Of a stretch of DNA of 64,000 bases, positions 1-9,200 are shown piece after piece. The notes below the pieces were generated by a model. That model was not told the origin of the DNA. It saw only the letters and a list, made by a program, of their open reading frames with translations, and did not search any database. How positions within the stretch are numbered: position 1 is the stretch's first letter; the number at the start of each line of letters is the position of its first letter. The stretch comes from Chloracidobacterium sp. (lineage in GTDB: Bacteria; Acidobacteriota; Blastocatellia; Pyrinomonadales; Pyrinomonadaceae), in the NCBI GenBank assembly GCA_016716305.1, contig JADJWP010000002.1, forward strand, positions 558,001-622,000, given 5' to 3'. A program made the translations under genes and the position numbers.

Positions 1-1
1 C

Positions 2-667
2 CCCGACGTCGAACTCGTTGCCGGCAACGTCGCCACCGCCGAAGCGACGAAAGCTCTGATCTCAGCCGGCGTCGACGCGGTCAAGATCGGTATCGGGCCC
101 GGATCGATCTGCACTACGCGCGTCGTCACCGGTGCGGGCGTTCCGCAGATAATGGCGATCTTTGACGCGGTCGGTGCCGCACGCGGGTCGAATGTGCCGA
201 TCATCGCCGATGGCGGAGTAAAATTTTCGGGCGACGTTGCCAAGGCGATCGCCGCCGGTGCCGATTGCGTAATGATCGGGTCGCTTTTCGCCGGGACCGA
301 AGAAGCTCCGGGCGAAGTGATACTTTTCCAGGGGCGGAACTTCAAGACCTATCGCGGCATGGGTTCGATAGGCGCAATGAAGAAAGGCTCCAGCGACCGC
401 TACGCCCAGGAAGGCACGACCGCCGATTCGAAGTTCGTCCCCGAGGGCATTGAGGGCCGCGTCGCATACAAAGGCTCGGTCGCCGACATGGTCACCCAGC
501 TGATCGGCGGGCTCAGGGCCGGAATGGGTTACACCGGCTGTCGCAACATCAACGAACTTCAGAATAACGCCCGATTTGTCAGGATAACCTCGGCCGGGCT
601 TCGCGAATCGCACGTCCACGACGTGATCATCACAAAAGAAGCGCCGAATTACCGGATCGAATCGTAA
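2..667 (+). CDS. guaB: IMP dehydrogenase, C-terminal part (5' end outside window)
   Basis: Oxidises IMP to XMP with NAD+, the committed step of guanine nucleotide synthesis in the cytoplasm. The frame is open from base 2 and gives 221 residues, about the last half of a roughly 490-residue enzyme. The catalytic loop GIGPGSICTTRVVTGAGVPQ is intact, with the nucleophilic Cys at about residue 37 of the fragment. The phosphate-binding segment (ADGGVKFSGD, then GADCVMIGSLFAG) and the mobile-flap segment (GSIGAMKKGSSDRYAQEG) follow in the usual order. The gene ends at TAA 665-667 and converges with the next gene. The family assignment is certain; only the N-terminal part is missing. Confidence 0.97.
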   Translation, partial: PDVELVAGNVATAEATKALISAGVDAVKIGIGPGSICTTRVVTGAGVPQIMAIFDAVGAARGSNVPIIADGGVKFSGDVAKAIAAGADCVMIGSLFAGTEEAPGEVILFQGRNFKTYRGMGSIGAMKKGSSDRYAQEGTTADSKFVPEGIEGRVAYKGSVADMVTQLIGGLRAGMGYTGCRNINELQNNARFVRITSAGLRESHVHDVIITKEAPNYRIES

Positions 668-679
668 GATGGGCTTAAA

Positions 680-701
680 GGCTACCGCGATCGCGATAGC
701 C
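680..701. terminator. hairpin between convergent genes
   Basis: An 11-bp arm at 680-690 pairs with 691-701 at 10 of 11 positions around a CGCGATCGCG centre. It lies just after the guaB stop and before the convergent gene ending at 737, so it could end transcription from either side. There is no clear T run, so an intrinsic terminator is only one possible reading. Confidence 0.3.
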
Positions 702-736
702 GAAATTGCGGAAAGGCCAGCATCGGACGCCGATGT

Positions 737-1438
737 TCAGGGCGTGGTCACGACGTTGACCGTGTCAGACAGCAGGCCGACCGGTGTGTTGTCCTGCAGA
801 TAACGGGCTCGGATCTGGACGGCACGCGGCAGGTTGCCCGGGCTCGCGGCAATTGTCAGCTGGGCGGGCGATTTGAAAAAGCTGCCGGCCGTGGACCACG
901 CCGCGTCGTTATCGACCTTGGTCTCGATAGCTATGCCTTGCGTCTTGCCGCGGACAAATTCGACCATCACGACATTTGCCGGCATCGCCTTTGCCTTTAG
1001 CGAAGGCTGTAGATCATCGGGCGCGATGCTCGAACTCGCCGCCGGAATGATGCCGAGCAGTTCGCCCTCTTCAGGCGAATAATTTGGCGCGACGCGGATG
1101 CGTTCGACCAGGGCGATGAGCCGCTCGAATATTCCCGGATCGACCGTCGGTACAAGCGCAAATACGGGCGGAGCGGGCACGACGGCGGCCGGTTCGCCGA
1201 TGTCACCCTCGGTTATCAACTTTCGATATGCAGTCATTCCCTGCGAGAACGATTCGACCGTGACGGCCGTTGCCGCAAGCCATTGAAACGCCGAATTGTC
1301 GTCGTCCACCGCCGTCACATCGGCAGGCGCAAACCCGAGCCCGGCCGCCAGCGCCGAAAACTGATCGCGAAAATTCTGAAACCACGCTGCACGGTCCTGC
1401 AGCGTCGTCGGAAACCATCCTTTTGACGGAATTCCCAT
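737..1438 (-). CDS. hypothetical protein, 233 aa
   Basis: I do not recognise a named family. The start at 1438 (MGIPSKGWFP) has a good AAGGAG ribosome site about 8 bases upstream on the minus strand. There is no signal peptide or membrane segment. The first half, with repeated Trp/Phe/Gln near the N-terminus, looks helical. After a Pro/Ala-rich stretch (about residues 85-95) the C-terminal part looks like a small beta domain (VVMVEFVRGKTQGIAIETKV, ending LLSDTVNVVTTP). The gene stands alone and converges with guaB. Coding is supported by codon use and the ribosome site; function is unknown. Confidence 0.75.
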   Translation of the reverse strand: MGIPSKGWFPTTLQDRAAWFQNFRDQFSALAAGLGFAPADVTAVDDDNSAFQWLAATAVTVESFSQGMTAYRKLITEGDIGEPAAVVPAPPVFALVPTVDPGIFERLIALVERIRVAPNYSPEEGELLGIIPAASSSIAPDDLQPSLKAKAMPANVVMVEFVRGKTQGIAIETKVDNDAAWSTAGSFFKSPAQLTIAASPGNLPRAVQIRARYLQDNTPVGLLSDTVNVVTTP

Positions 1439-1585
1439 AAACTTGCTCCTTAGATTTTTGATTTGATCCGCCCGAAAGGCCCGCGACCCTGGGCCGCCAA
1501 AGATGGGGGCTGCGGCCTTGGGCCCGCCGAGCGATGCTCAAATGCAGTTGTGTAAATGAGCGGGAGCGAGGTGCAGAAAATGCCA

Positions 1586-1653
1586 AAAGCAGGGTTCTAA
1601 GCTGGCGTTCGGCACTCCACGCGAAACGCAACCGTCATCTAGAACCCTGCTTT
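1586..1653. repeat. 14-bp perfect inverted repeat, stem-loop
   Basis: AAAGCAGGGTTCTA at 1586-1599 is exactly repeated in reverse complement at 1640-1653, with 40 bases between the arms. The loop has a smaller nested pairing (GCGTTCG against CGAAACGC). It could be a small folded RNA, the remains of a miniature element or a protein-binding dyad. No T run follows, so it is not a typical terminator. Confidence 0.6.
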
Positions 1654-1757
1654 GAGAATCAGAATTATATAAACAAACTATTTCTGACTGCAAGCGGTTT
1701 TTTTCAGCCTGTGACTTACGCCGTTCGAGTCTGCGCTTCCGCATTGCTGCGATCGGT

Positions 1758-1988
1758 TTCTTGTGCGGAGATCGGCATTTCCGCATCGCCGATCGCCATT
1801 TCTTGCATAGAAATGCCGGTTTCTTGCGTGGAAATGCCGGTTTCCTGCGTGGAAATGCCGGTTTCTTGCGAAGAAATGCAGGTTTCCTGCGTGGAAATGC
1901 CAATTTCCTGCGTGGAAACGCGGATTTCTTGCGTGGAAACGCCGGTTTCTTGCGTGGAAATGCCGGTCTCTCGCGTGGAAATGCCGAC
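1758..1988. repeat. 21-bp tandem repeat, 11 units
   Basis: Nine clear units run head to tail from 1800 to 1988, with consensus TTCTTGCGTGGAAATGCCGG plus T, and two degenerate units precede them (1758-1799). Units differ at one to a few bases. Read with its neighbour, each unit contains an interrupted dyad, TTTCC-TGCGT-GGAAA. The unit equals seven codons, so one frame on each strand reads as a heptad-like repeat (ISTQETG on the minus strand), but neither frame has good gene signals. Confidence 0.85.
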
Positions 1989-2252
1989 CGTACCGCGATA
2001 AACGCCGACCATTCCTCGCTATTTGCTCGCTTTTCCGCCCATCGAAATTCATCTTTCCGCAGTAAACACGGGCGTTTGCGATGTTTCCGCACCGCTGGCC
2101 GGCGCTCGAGAAGACAGATCAAGACAGAAATTTCGCGTGATCGCATGCGTGACGGCGATTTTCTGAAAGTGATTTCCAGCCTCAATGGAAAAAAAATAAT
2201 CAAAATCGCATTTGTCTCAAAAATTAACGCAAAAGCCCATTTTGATTCCGTC

Positions 2253-2266
2253 CCTTAACGTTAAGG
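2253..2266. promoter_or_regulatory. 14-bp perfect palindrome, possible operator
   Basis: CCTTAACGTTAAGG is fully self-complementary and flanked by further partial symmetry (GTCC before, GGAC after). It lies about 255 bases upstream of the first gene of the toxin island. It could be a binding site for a dimeric regulator; no regulator gene is adjacent. Confidence 0.3.
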
Positions 2267-2520
2267 ACAAAAAGTGGTTTCAACTTACTGGATCGGCGCC
2301 GATGGTTATTCCGAATCGATGCGGTCTCCCGATCGAGGATTCAGGCACTACAGTTGAAGCGTTTGGTTTATCCGTTTTGGCGATAGACAAGAGAGGTCGT
2401 TGGTCTCGTAAATGCCCTCTCCGTAAGCAGTGCACGATCCGTTACTTCAGCGAACAGGAGAATGATGCGTTCCGTCATTTGTTCACTGAATTTTTTGCAC
2501 CCAAGCAAAAGGAGTCAATC

Positions 2521-3639
2521 ATGTCTCATTCTTCGTTTCGAATGCCGAACCCTCACCGAAAGCTGCTTTTCGGTGGGAGTGTGGTCGTAGCCTTCGCTTT
2601 TGTTGCTCTGGGCATTTTCGCCAGCAACGGATGGCTCCCCCGAACAGACCCATTAAGCGGTGAAAAGACCGGCTGGTTTGGGCGCAAGCTACCTCGCAAC
2701 TCGTCGAGCAGTTGGAACCTGTTTTCCGTCCCCACCCCTACTCCTACGCCCCAGCTCTCGAAAGAATATATCTATGCCGGTTCCAGGCTGTTGGCGGTCG
2801 AGGACGACAACGCGAACGCCGCACCGCCTGCCGATCTGGCCGTCTGGCGGCCATCGACCGGGGTCTGGTGGGTTCTTGGCGGGCCTGGTTCACAGCAGAC
2901 CACTTTCTCGTGGGGAACCTCCGGCGACATACCCGTGCCCGGCGATTTCGACGGCGATGGTAAAACGGACTTTTCGGTATTCCGGCCGGCCGAGAACGAA
3001 TGGTGGATCTACCTTTCGAGCAGCAGCACCTACTACAGCGTCGAATTCGGGGCAGCGAACGATATAACGGCTCCGGCGGACTACGACGGCGACGGAAAGA
3101 CGGATGCCGCGGTATTTAGGCCTTCTAACGGAACCTGGTATATCACGCGAAGCTCTGATAGCGGCACCACGATAATTCAGTTCGGGCTTTCGACCGACGT
3201 GCCCGCACCGGCCGATCACGACGGCGACGGCCGTGCCGACATCGCTGTTTGGCGCTCGTCCAATCAGACGTTCTATTCGGTCAACAGCAGTAACGGCGTG
3301 CTGCAATCGCCATCCTTCGGCAGCAGCACCGCGGTTCCCGTCCCGGCCGATTACGACGGCGACGGAAAGGCAAACTACGCACTCAGGAACGGCAACAGTT
3401 GGGTCATTCTCAACGCCGCTTTCACCGGCACCTCATCGGTAACGTGGCAGGAAGCGGGCGACATCGCCGTCCAGAACGATTACGACGGCGACGGCATCGT
3501 CGACATCGCCGTCTGGCGGCCCTCCAACGGAACGTGGTACATCCGCCAATCAAGCAGACTCGGCCAACAGGACGAACTCCGCCAGGTTCAATGGGGAATG
3601 ACCGGCGACATACCAGTACCATCGTTTTACAGGAGATAA
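2521..3639 (+). CDS. secreted FG-GAP/VCBS-type repeat protein
   Basis: A 372-residue exported protein. The start at 2521 is chosen because AAAGGAG lies just upstream; the frame is open further back without gene signals. Residues about 15-36 form a signal or anchor helix, and a Pro/Thr linker (PTPTPTP) follows near residue 70. The rest is a run of about 45-residue repeats, each with a calcium-binding DxDGDGxxD loop followed by AVFRPSNGTWY-like sequence. Five loops start near 2943, 3080, 3218, 3350 and 3477, and the protein ends with a partial repeat (GDIPVPSFYRR). This repeat type folds as a beta-propeller and often serves in adhesion. The gene lies 90 bases before the Rhs gene on the same strand and shares its Pro/Thr linker style, so a surface role alongside the Rhs protein is possible but not shown. 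Confidence 0.9.
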   Translation: MSHSSFRMPNPHRKLLFGGSVVVAFAFVALGIFASNGWLPRTDPLSGEKTGWFGRKLPRNSSSSWNLFSVPTPTPTPQLSKEYIYAGSRLLAVEDDNANAAPPADLAVWRPSTGVWWVLGGPGSQQTTFSWGTSGDIPVPGDFDGDGKTDFSVFRPAENEWWIYLSSSSTYYSVEFGAANDITAPADYDGDGKTDAAVFRPSNGTWYITRSSDSGTTIIQFGLSTDVPAPADHDGDGRADIAVWRSSNQTFYSVNSSNGVLQSPSFGSSTAVPVPADYDGDGKANYALRNGNSWVILNAAFTGTSSVTWQEAGDIAVQNDYDGDGIVDIAVWRPSNGTWYIRQSSRLGQQDELRQVQWGMTGDIPVPSFYRR

Positions 3640-3729
3640 TTAATTCAATCTAAGGTGATACATTCGATCTAAAGGCAATGAAGACAACACTTCCGGCTTT
3701 TCACACATTGAGACATCGAGGGCATTGAT

Positions 3730-4062
3730 ATGAAGATCAAGATTTTTACCAACAACAGCGACGGCAAACGATCACTGGTAAATATTAGCATATTTGTTCT
3801 TTTCGGTTTGTTTGCATTAAGTCCCGATTTATTGGGTCAAAATACCCAAACCACCAGAAACAAGGCCGACCAGAATCTGAAGTCATCGGCGGGTAAATCC
3901 TGTCACTTTTGCGATGGAGTTTTCTTTACCATTTGGCAACTATCAGGGGAGAAACGGCAATTCAACGCCTTTTGTCTTGAATTACTCTTCGAAAGTTTGG
4001 GAATCCGAGATGTTCAATTTCCGAAGAGAGATATATTCAGTTCCTGCAAACGGAGTCTATAA
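3730..4062 (+). CDS. Rhs main gene, segment 1: signal peptide (frame broken after about 55 codons)
   Basis: Start of the only Rhs gene here with a proper beginning. ATG 3730 is preceded by GAGG. Residues 15-32 (LVNISIFVLFGLFALS) form a sec-type signal core and the cleavage site is probably near LGQ. From about 3893 the frame stops making sense and terminates at 4062. The Rhs body resumes one base over: the other frame reads RVNPVTFAMEFSLPFG from 3890. Skipping one G in the GGG run at 3891-3893 joins signal peptide and body smoothly. It is either a real one-base insertion or an assembly error. As it stands, only about 55 of the 110 residues are meaningful. Confidence 0.75.
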   Translation: MKIKIFTNNSDGKRSLVNISIFVLFGLFALSPDLLGQNTQTTRNKADQNLKSSAGKSCHFCDGVFFTIWQLSGEKRQFNAFCLELLFESLGIRDVQFPKRDIFSSCKRSL

Positions 4063-6295
4063 TTATGAGGAATTGCAAAGCTATGATATTACCTTCGAGT
4101 TCGCCAGAAAAACGATAGCAGGCTGGACAAGTAGTTTACAAAGTGTCGCGATAATACTCGAAGAAGAGACTTATGACCAGTATGGGGATAAGTACAGGCA
4201 GGGTCTTACCCAGGTAGTTGAAGAATCTTGTCAAGATCCAGTTTTCGAAGACTGGATATGTGAGGTCTATTCAGTTTGGATAGCAGAGATAGGCACTGAA
4301 GTGTGCTCCTCGGGCCGTGCTTTCTTTATTTCATGGTTGTGTTTCAATCCACATACTGAACAGCCGGAGTTCCTTTATGTTGATCATAGTTGTATGCCGT
4401 CACCAGTGCCGACGCCCGAACCGACACCCGAGCCCACGCCGTGGCCAACCCCAACCCCAACGCCCCCTTTGCCGGAACCGCCCCCGCACATTCCGGACGT
4501 TCCTCATCTTGTTGGGAGGCTTAGACTGCAAATGCCGAACGGTTCCACAGTTGAGTTTCGTCACAGTGACGAGGTTTGTGATCTTTCAGGGAACTCTGGA
4601 CAATGCGATTGGGCCACGTCAAATACCTATCTTGCCGTTGATGGTTCAGGAATGCGTTTCCAAAAGAACGAAATTCAGCCAAATAATGAGACACGAAGTG
4701 TGCTTTATTTTCCTAATGGAAGTAAGTATTTGTTTCCAGTAGGTGGAACACCGCCTGGACAATACTACGAAACGGCAAACATCGTTGTGGATCGGAACGG
4801 TAACAAATCTACATATGACAATTCTAATAACACATGGACTGATACCCTTGGGCGAACAGTTAGAGATCCATTATATAACCCTCTAAATCTTGAAAGACCA
4901 GTAAGTGGAGTTCAATCTTTTGATCTAACGGGAATTGACGGGAGTCAGGTTTCATACTCGCTCGTGTGGAAGCGACTCCAAGACGCATTTGAGGACCCTC
5001 TAAATTCTCAAATCAAGTATCTCGGGGAGGACAAATGTACATGGCTGCAGAATAGTCCGGTAAGCGGGACTTTCCTATTTCAAAACCAGGAAATGGGACC
5101 GCTTGATGACCAAATTTTGAATGGAGTCCGTTATATTCGCAGACAAAGAGGCTGTGCGTCTATGTTTGGTGGAGAAAACCCGCCGCTTTTCAATCCTGTG
5201 GTTCTGTCAGAGATTATTATGGCCGACGGATCAAAGTACGAATTTCTCTACAATGAGTATGCAGAGATAACCTTGATTCGCCATCCGACAGGAGCGTATG
5301 AAAAATTTGAATATGGTAAGGTTCGTGCGATAGGTGTGACTGCTTTGGAGGTCTATACTCAGACAAATCGCGGAGTTTTACGACATATTATTAGCGAGGA
5401 CGGGACCGCGAATTCGGAGATCGAGTATTTGTACAGAGAGATAGATACTTCTTTAGGAAGCGCTCATGCAGTTTTCAACCCTGATGGGAGTAAAACGGAA
5501 CGAGTGCTATACGAGTCTGCCGGTTCGAGCTTTGGCTTTGAAGACCCGCGTAATGGGATGGCGAAAGAAGAACGTACTCGCGACGCCAACGGACATTTAA
5601 TCTCAAGAAGACTTAATGATTGGGAAGTGTTAGGGCCTCAAGGACCTAACGCCTACCAACACGCTGCACGCGATCCACGGGTAAAACGCAACGTCACAAT
5701 TGTATTCGAGGCCGGGTCGAACAGCGCGTTGGCGACGATGACGGTCAATGAGTTTGATGACGCAGGCAGCAGTGACCCTGAGCATTTTTCGCATCTGAAC
5801 GTTAAACGGACAATCAACTATCACTACAAAGTTCTGAACAAGGCGGATATCGATGATGAGCAATTGTCATGGGCGACCATTGAAAGTGAAAACTGGTTCA
5901 GTAATGTGCCGATAGCCTCGATCACAGAGACGGATTACTCCTATGATCCCGACTACAAGGCTCGGGGGATAACGAGCAGGCCGGTTGAGACGCGGGTTTT
6001 GAATCCGGCGAATCCGAACGATGTGCTGGCCAAGACGCAATTCGTATACGACGAAGCGGCCTATTTTGATAACAATTACACGACTACGAACTGGGTAGAT
6101 CCAAACTCGACGCTTCGTGGGAATGTGACGACCACGCGAACCTGGAACAAAGACACCGATACCTGGCTCGAATCCCACACGATGTACGACAACTTCGGCA
6201 ACGTCCGTAAGGTTTGGGATGCATCGGGGACGCGACGAAGTTCGCCGAGACCCAGTACGATCCGCTCTACAAATACGCCTATCCGACGAAGGTGA
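3914..6295 (+). CDS. Rhs main gene, segment 2: N-terminal body
   Basis: This carries the N-terminal half of the Rhs/YD-repeat protein. Its meaningful part runs from about 3893, upstream of the ATG, to about 6228. It opens with MEFSLPFGNYQGRNGNST, a typical beginning for a secreted Rhs body. A Pro/Thr-rich spacer lies at about 4396-4490 (PTPEPTPEPTPWPTP). YD-like strands follow (FPNGSKYLFP, GSKYEFLYNEY). Near 6226-6229 the frame is lost: one G appears to be missing from the GGGG run, after which the protein continues as GDATKFAETQYDPLYKY in the frame of the next segment. The last 22 or so residues before the stop at 6295 are out-of-frame noise. Base composition is lower in GC than the following core. 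Confidence 0.85.
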   Translation: MEFSLPFGNYQGRNGNSTPFVLNYSSKVWESEMFNFRREIYSVPANGVYNYEELQSYDITFEFARKTIAGWTSSLQSVAIILEEETYDQYGDKYRQGLTQVVEESCQDPVFEDWICEVYSVWIAEIGTEVCSSGRAFFISWLCFNPHTEQPEFLYVDHSCMPSPVPTPEPTPEPTPWPTPTPTPPLPEPPPHIPDVPHLVGRLRLQMPNGSTVEFRHSDEVCDLSGNSGQCDWATSNTYLAVDGSGMRFQKNEIQPNNETRSVLYFPNGSKYLFPVGGTPPGQYYETANIVVDRNGNKSTYDNSNNTWTDTLGRTVRDPLYNPLNLERPVSGVQSFDLTGIDGSQVSYSLVWKRLQDAFEDPLNSQIKYLGEDKCTWLQNSPVSGTFLFQNQEMGPLDDQILNGVRYIRRQRGCASMFGGENPPLFNPVVLSEIIMADGSKYEFLYNEYAEITLIRHPTGAYEKFEYGKVRAIGVTALEVYTQTNRGVLRHIISEDGTANSEIEYLYREIDTSLGSAHAVFNPDGSKTERVLYESAGSSFGFEDPRNGMAKEERTRDANGHLISRRLNDWEVLGPQGPNAYQHAARDPRVKRNVTIVFEAGSNSALATMTVNEFDDAGSSDPEHFSHLNVKRTINYHYKVLNKADIDDEQLSWATIESENWFSNVPIASITETDYSYDPDYKARGITSRPVETRVLNPANPNDVLAKTQFVYDEAAYFDNNYTTTNWVDPNSTLRGNVTTTRTWNKDTDTWLESHTMYDNFGNVRKVWDASGTRRSSPRPSTIRSTNTPIRRR

Positions 6296-9200
6296 TCACG
6301 CCGGCGCCTGATCCGACGAACACGCATGGGACGAATCAGGCTTCGACGGCCGAGACGACCTATGATTTCTCGACCGGACTGCCGTTGACGGTGAAGGATG
6401 ATTTCGGGCAGATCACGCGGACCGAATATGACGCCCAGCTTCGGCCTTGGCGAGTCTTTGCGGAGAACTTTACTGCGCCTGAAACGCAAACCATTTACGG
6501 GGTTCCGGACGCTAATGGGCAGCTTCCTACGAACCAGCGGTTCGTAAAGGTCCGGAAGCAGATCGACGCGAACAACTGGGACGAGGCCACGACCTGGATG
6601 GACGGGCTTGGCCGGACGATAAAGACGCAGGCCGCGGACAGTCAGGGCGATGTCTTTGTAGAGACCTTTTACGATCAGTTCGGCCGAGTCGAGCGGGTGA
6701 CCAACCCCTACCGGCAGGGCGACGCGGTTTATTGGTCAAAAACGCGATACGACGCCGCCGGGCGGGCCGTTGAGACCTTCGCACCGGCAACGCTGGCAGA
6801 TATAACTGCAAACAATCTGACCAGCCGTGGGACGACCGCGTTCGATATTTCAATCGTTAACGACGCTTCGGGCAATTTTGTCGGCACTGTCGTAACGACA
6901 ACCGACGCAAGCGGCAGGAAAGGCCGCTCGATCACGAACGCTCTCGGGCAGCTTCTCCGAGTCGACGAACCGAACGCAATCGGCGGCACCGAAGAAGCCG
7001 ACCTAGGCACTCTTGCGCTTCCCCACCAACCGACATCCTACCGGTATGACCATTACGGCAAAATGGTCGAGGTTACACAGGGCGTGCAGAAGCGGTGGTT
7101 CAAGTATGACTCGCTTGGGCGGCTTATACGCGTACGGCAGCCTGAGCACGAAGTGAATACGGCGTTGGACCTTCCCGATACCTACAATACCTCGGGCCAG
7201 TGGACCGCCGGTTTTACTTACGACGTGATGGGCAACGTCCTGACGGCGACGGACGCCAACGGCGTGACGATCACAAATACCTATGACCGAGTTGGCCGGG
7301 TAAAGACAAGAAGCTATTCAGGTGAGCCGCAAGGACAAACCACGCCCGCGGTCAGCTTCTATTATGACGGCAAGGGGCTCGCGCAGCTGCAAACTCCGCA
7401 CAATTTTGCCAAGGGCAAGTTGACGAAGGTAGACAACACGGTCTCCGAGACACAGTATCAGGTCTTTGACAATCTCGGTCGGATAACACAGATGGCCCAG
7501 ATCACCGACGGCCAGACCTACACCTCGAAATACACCTACAACTTCTCGGGAGCGTTGATCGAGGAAGAGTATCCCTCGGGCCGCAAGGTGAAGAACGAGT
7601 TTGAGTCAGACGGCGACATCGCTCGAATATACGGAAAGGCAACGCCGACTGCGACCGAAAGAACGTATGCAAATTCGTTCAGCTACATGCCTGACGGCAG
7701 GATCGAAAAGCTGAAGCTGGGCAATGGGCTTTGGGAGGCTGCGAAGTTCAATACCCGTTTGCAGGTGACGGAATTTGCGCTTGGCCATGGGCCGGAATCG
7801 GGCAACCTGTGGAAGCTGCAGAAGGAATACGGTGAGCTTCAGTCGAATGGCACTGTTGACGCAAGTAAGAACACAGGGAACATCGCCCGGCAGACGCTTT
7901 CGTTTGATGGCCTCCCGCAGCCCTTCGTAACAGGGTACGAATACGACTCACTTTACCGGCTCGTCAACGCGAAGGAGACGCAGAACGGCACGCGGACGTG
8001 GGAACAAGGGTTTACCTATGACCGTTATGGCAATCGGCTGAGCCACGACAAATTCATTGGTGCGTCGCAGATCGCTCAGACGAACCTTTCCCACCCGACG
8101 ATCGATGCGGACACGAACCGCTTTACAGCCGGGCAGGGCTACGCCTTTGACAAGAACGGCAATCTGGTCACGGACCCGGCCGATTCGGGGCGGAGCTTTG
8201 TCTTCAATGGCGACAACAAGCAGGCGGAGGTCCGCGGGCCGAGCAATGAGCTGATCGGCGAGTATTTCTACGACGGCGAGGGCAGACGCGTCAAGAAGCA
8301 CCGCTACGTCGGCGGGGTTCTGACCGAGGTGACGGTCTTTGTTTACTCGGCCGGGAAGCTCGCCGCTGAGTATTCGACCGCACCGCCCGAACAGAATCCG
8401 ACGACGAAATGGACTGTCACGGACCAGTTAGGCTCGCCGAGGGTTTTGGTTGATACCCTCGGGCAAGTCGTCTCCCGCCGCGACTTCATGCCCTTTGGCG
8501 AGGAGATCACGCCCGACGGAACTCACCGCACAACAGACCTGAAATATAACTTCGGCGACAACGTCCGCCAGAAATTCACCGGCTATCAAAAAGACGAAGA
8601 AACCCAACTAGACTTCGCCGAAGCCCGAATGTACGAGAACCGCCACGCGAGATTCACCGCCGTCGATCCTCTCCTTGCTTCTGGTAAGAATGCCAATCCC
8701 CAAACATTCAATCGTTACGTGTACGTCTTAAACAATCCGTTAATTTTTACTGATCCGACAGGACTGCAGACTACGACCGTTCCAGGGCGATGGTTCAACC
8801 CTAATCAACCCAACAAGCGATTTGAATACATTAAGAACGGAGCCACAGTACCCGAAGGATATACTGAAGTTACGACTACGAATAAGAGGGGTGAGTTGAT
8901 CGCACCCGGCATGGGCATAGAGGAATGGGAGGTTATTCGATTTAATCCGAATGGCCCGTTTGATGGACGCTTTCTCGATATCGATGATTGGCTCTGGATG
9001 TCACAATATGAATACTCTGGCTGGGATGTAATTAGAAATGATGTCGCGCAAGATGCATTCATGAGATCGGGCGCGGTTCAGGACGTTAGTGTAGAATTAT
9101 TCACATTCGGAATGCCAGTGGCTCGTGGAGCTGGTGCGGTTCTCCGCTCAGGTGCCGGGAGTCGACTTACGGCCCAGCAGTTCGCAGACGATGCTTTCGT

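Larger units (their letters stand above)
1439..2520. other. about 1 kb without a convincing gene; repeats and palindromes
   Basis: Open frames exist on both strands here, but they depend on a 21-bp repeat. Its length is a multiple of three, so it keeps every stop-free frame open, and none has a convincing ribosome site or a recognisable product. The stretch holds the inverted repeat at 1586-1653, the tandem repeat at 1758-1988 and a palindrome at 2253-2266. It ends at the ribosome site of the FG-GAP gene. It probably includes the promoter of the toxin island, but I see no strong -35/-10 pair. Confidence 0.6.

Noticed and set aside
1586..1653. Integron attC site
   Set aside because: The arms do not carry the GTTRRRY/RYYYAAC core sites and there is no integrase.
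1758..1988. CRISPR array
   Set aside because: Units are directly adjacent with no unique spacers and no cas genes.
1534..2258. Overlapping open frames on both strands across the 21-bp repeat
   Set aside because: They stay open because the unit is a multiple of three. None has a convincing ribosome site or recognisable product.
2212..2520. Longer start for the FG-GAP protein
   Set aside because: The upstream codons show no protein-like pattern, and AAAGGAG marks ATG 2521 with a signal helix following.
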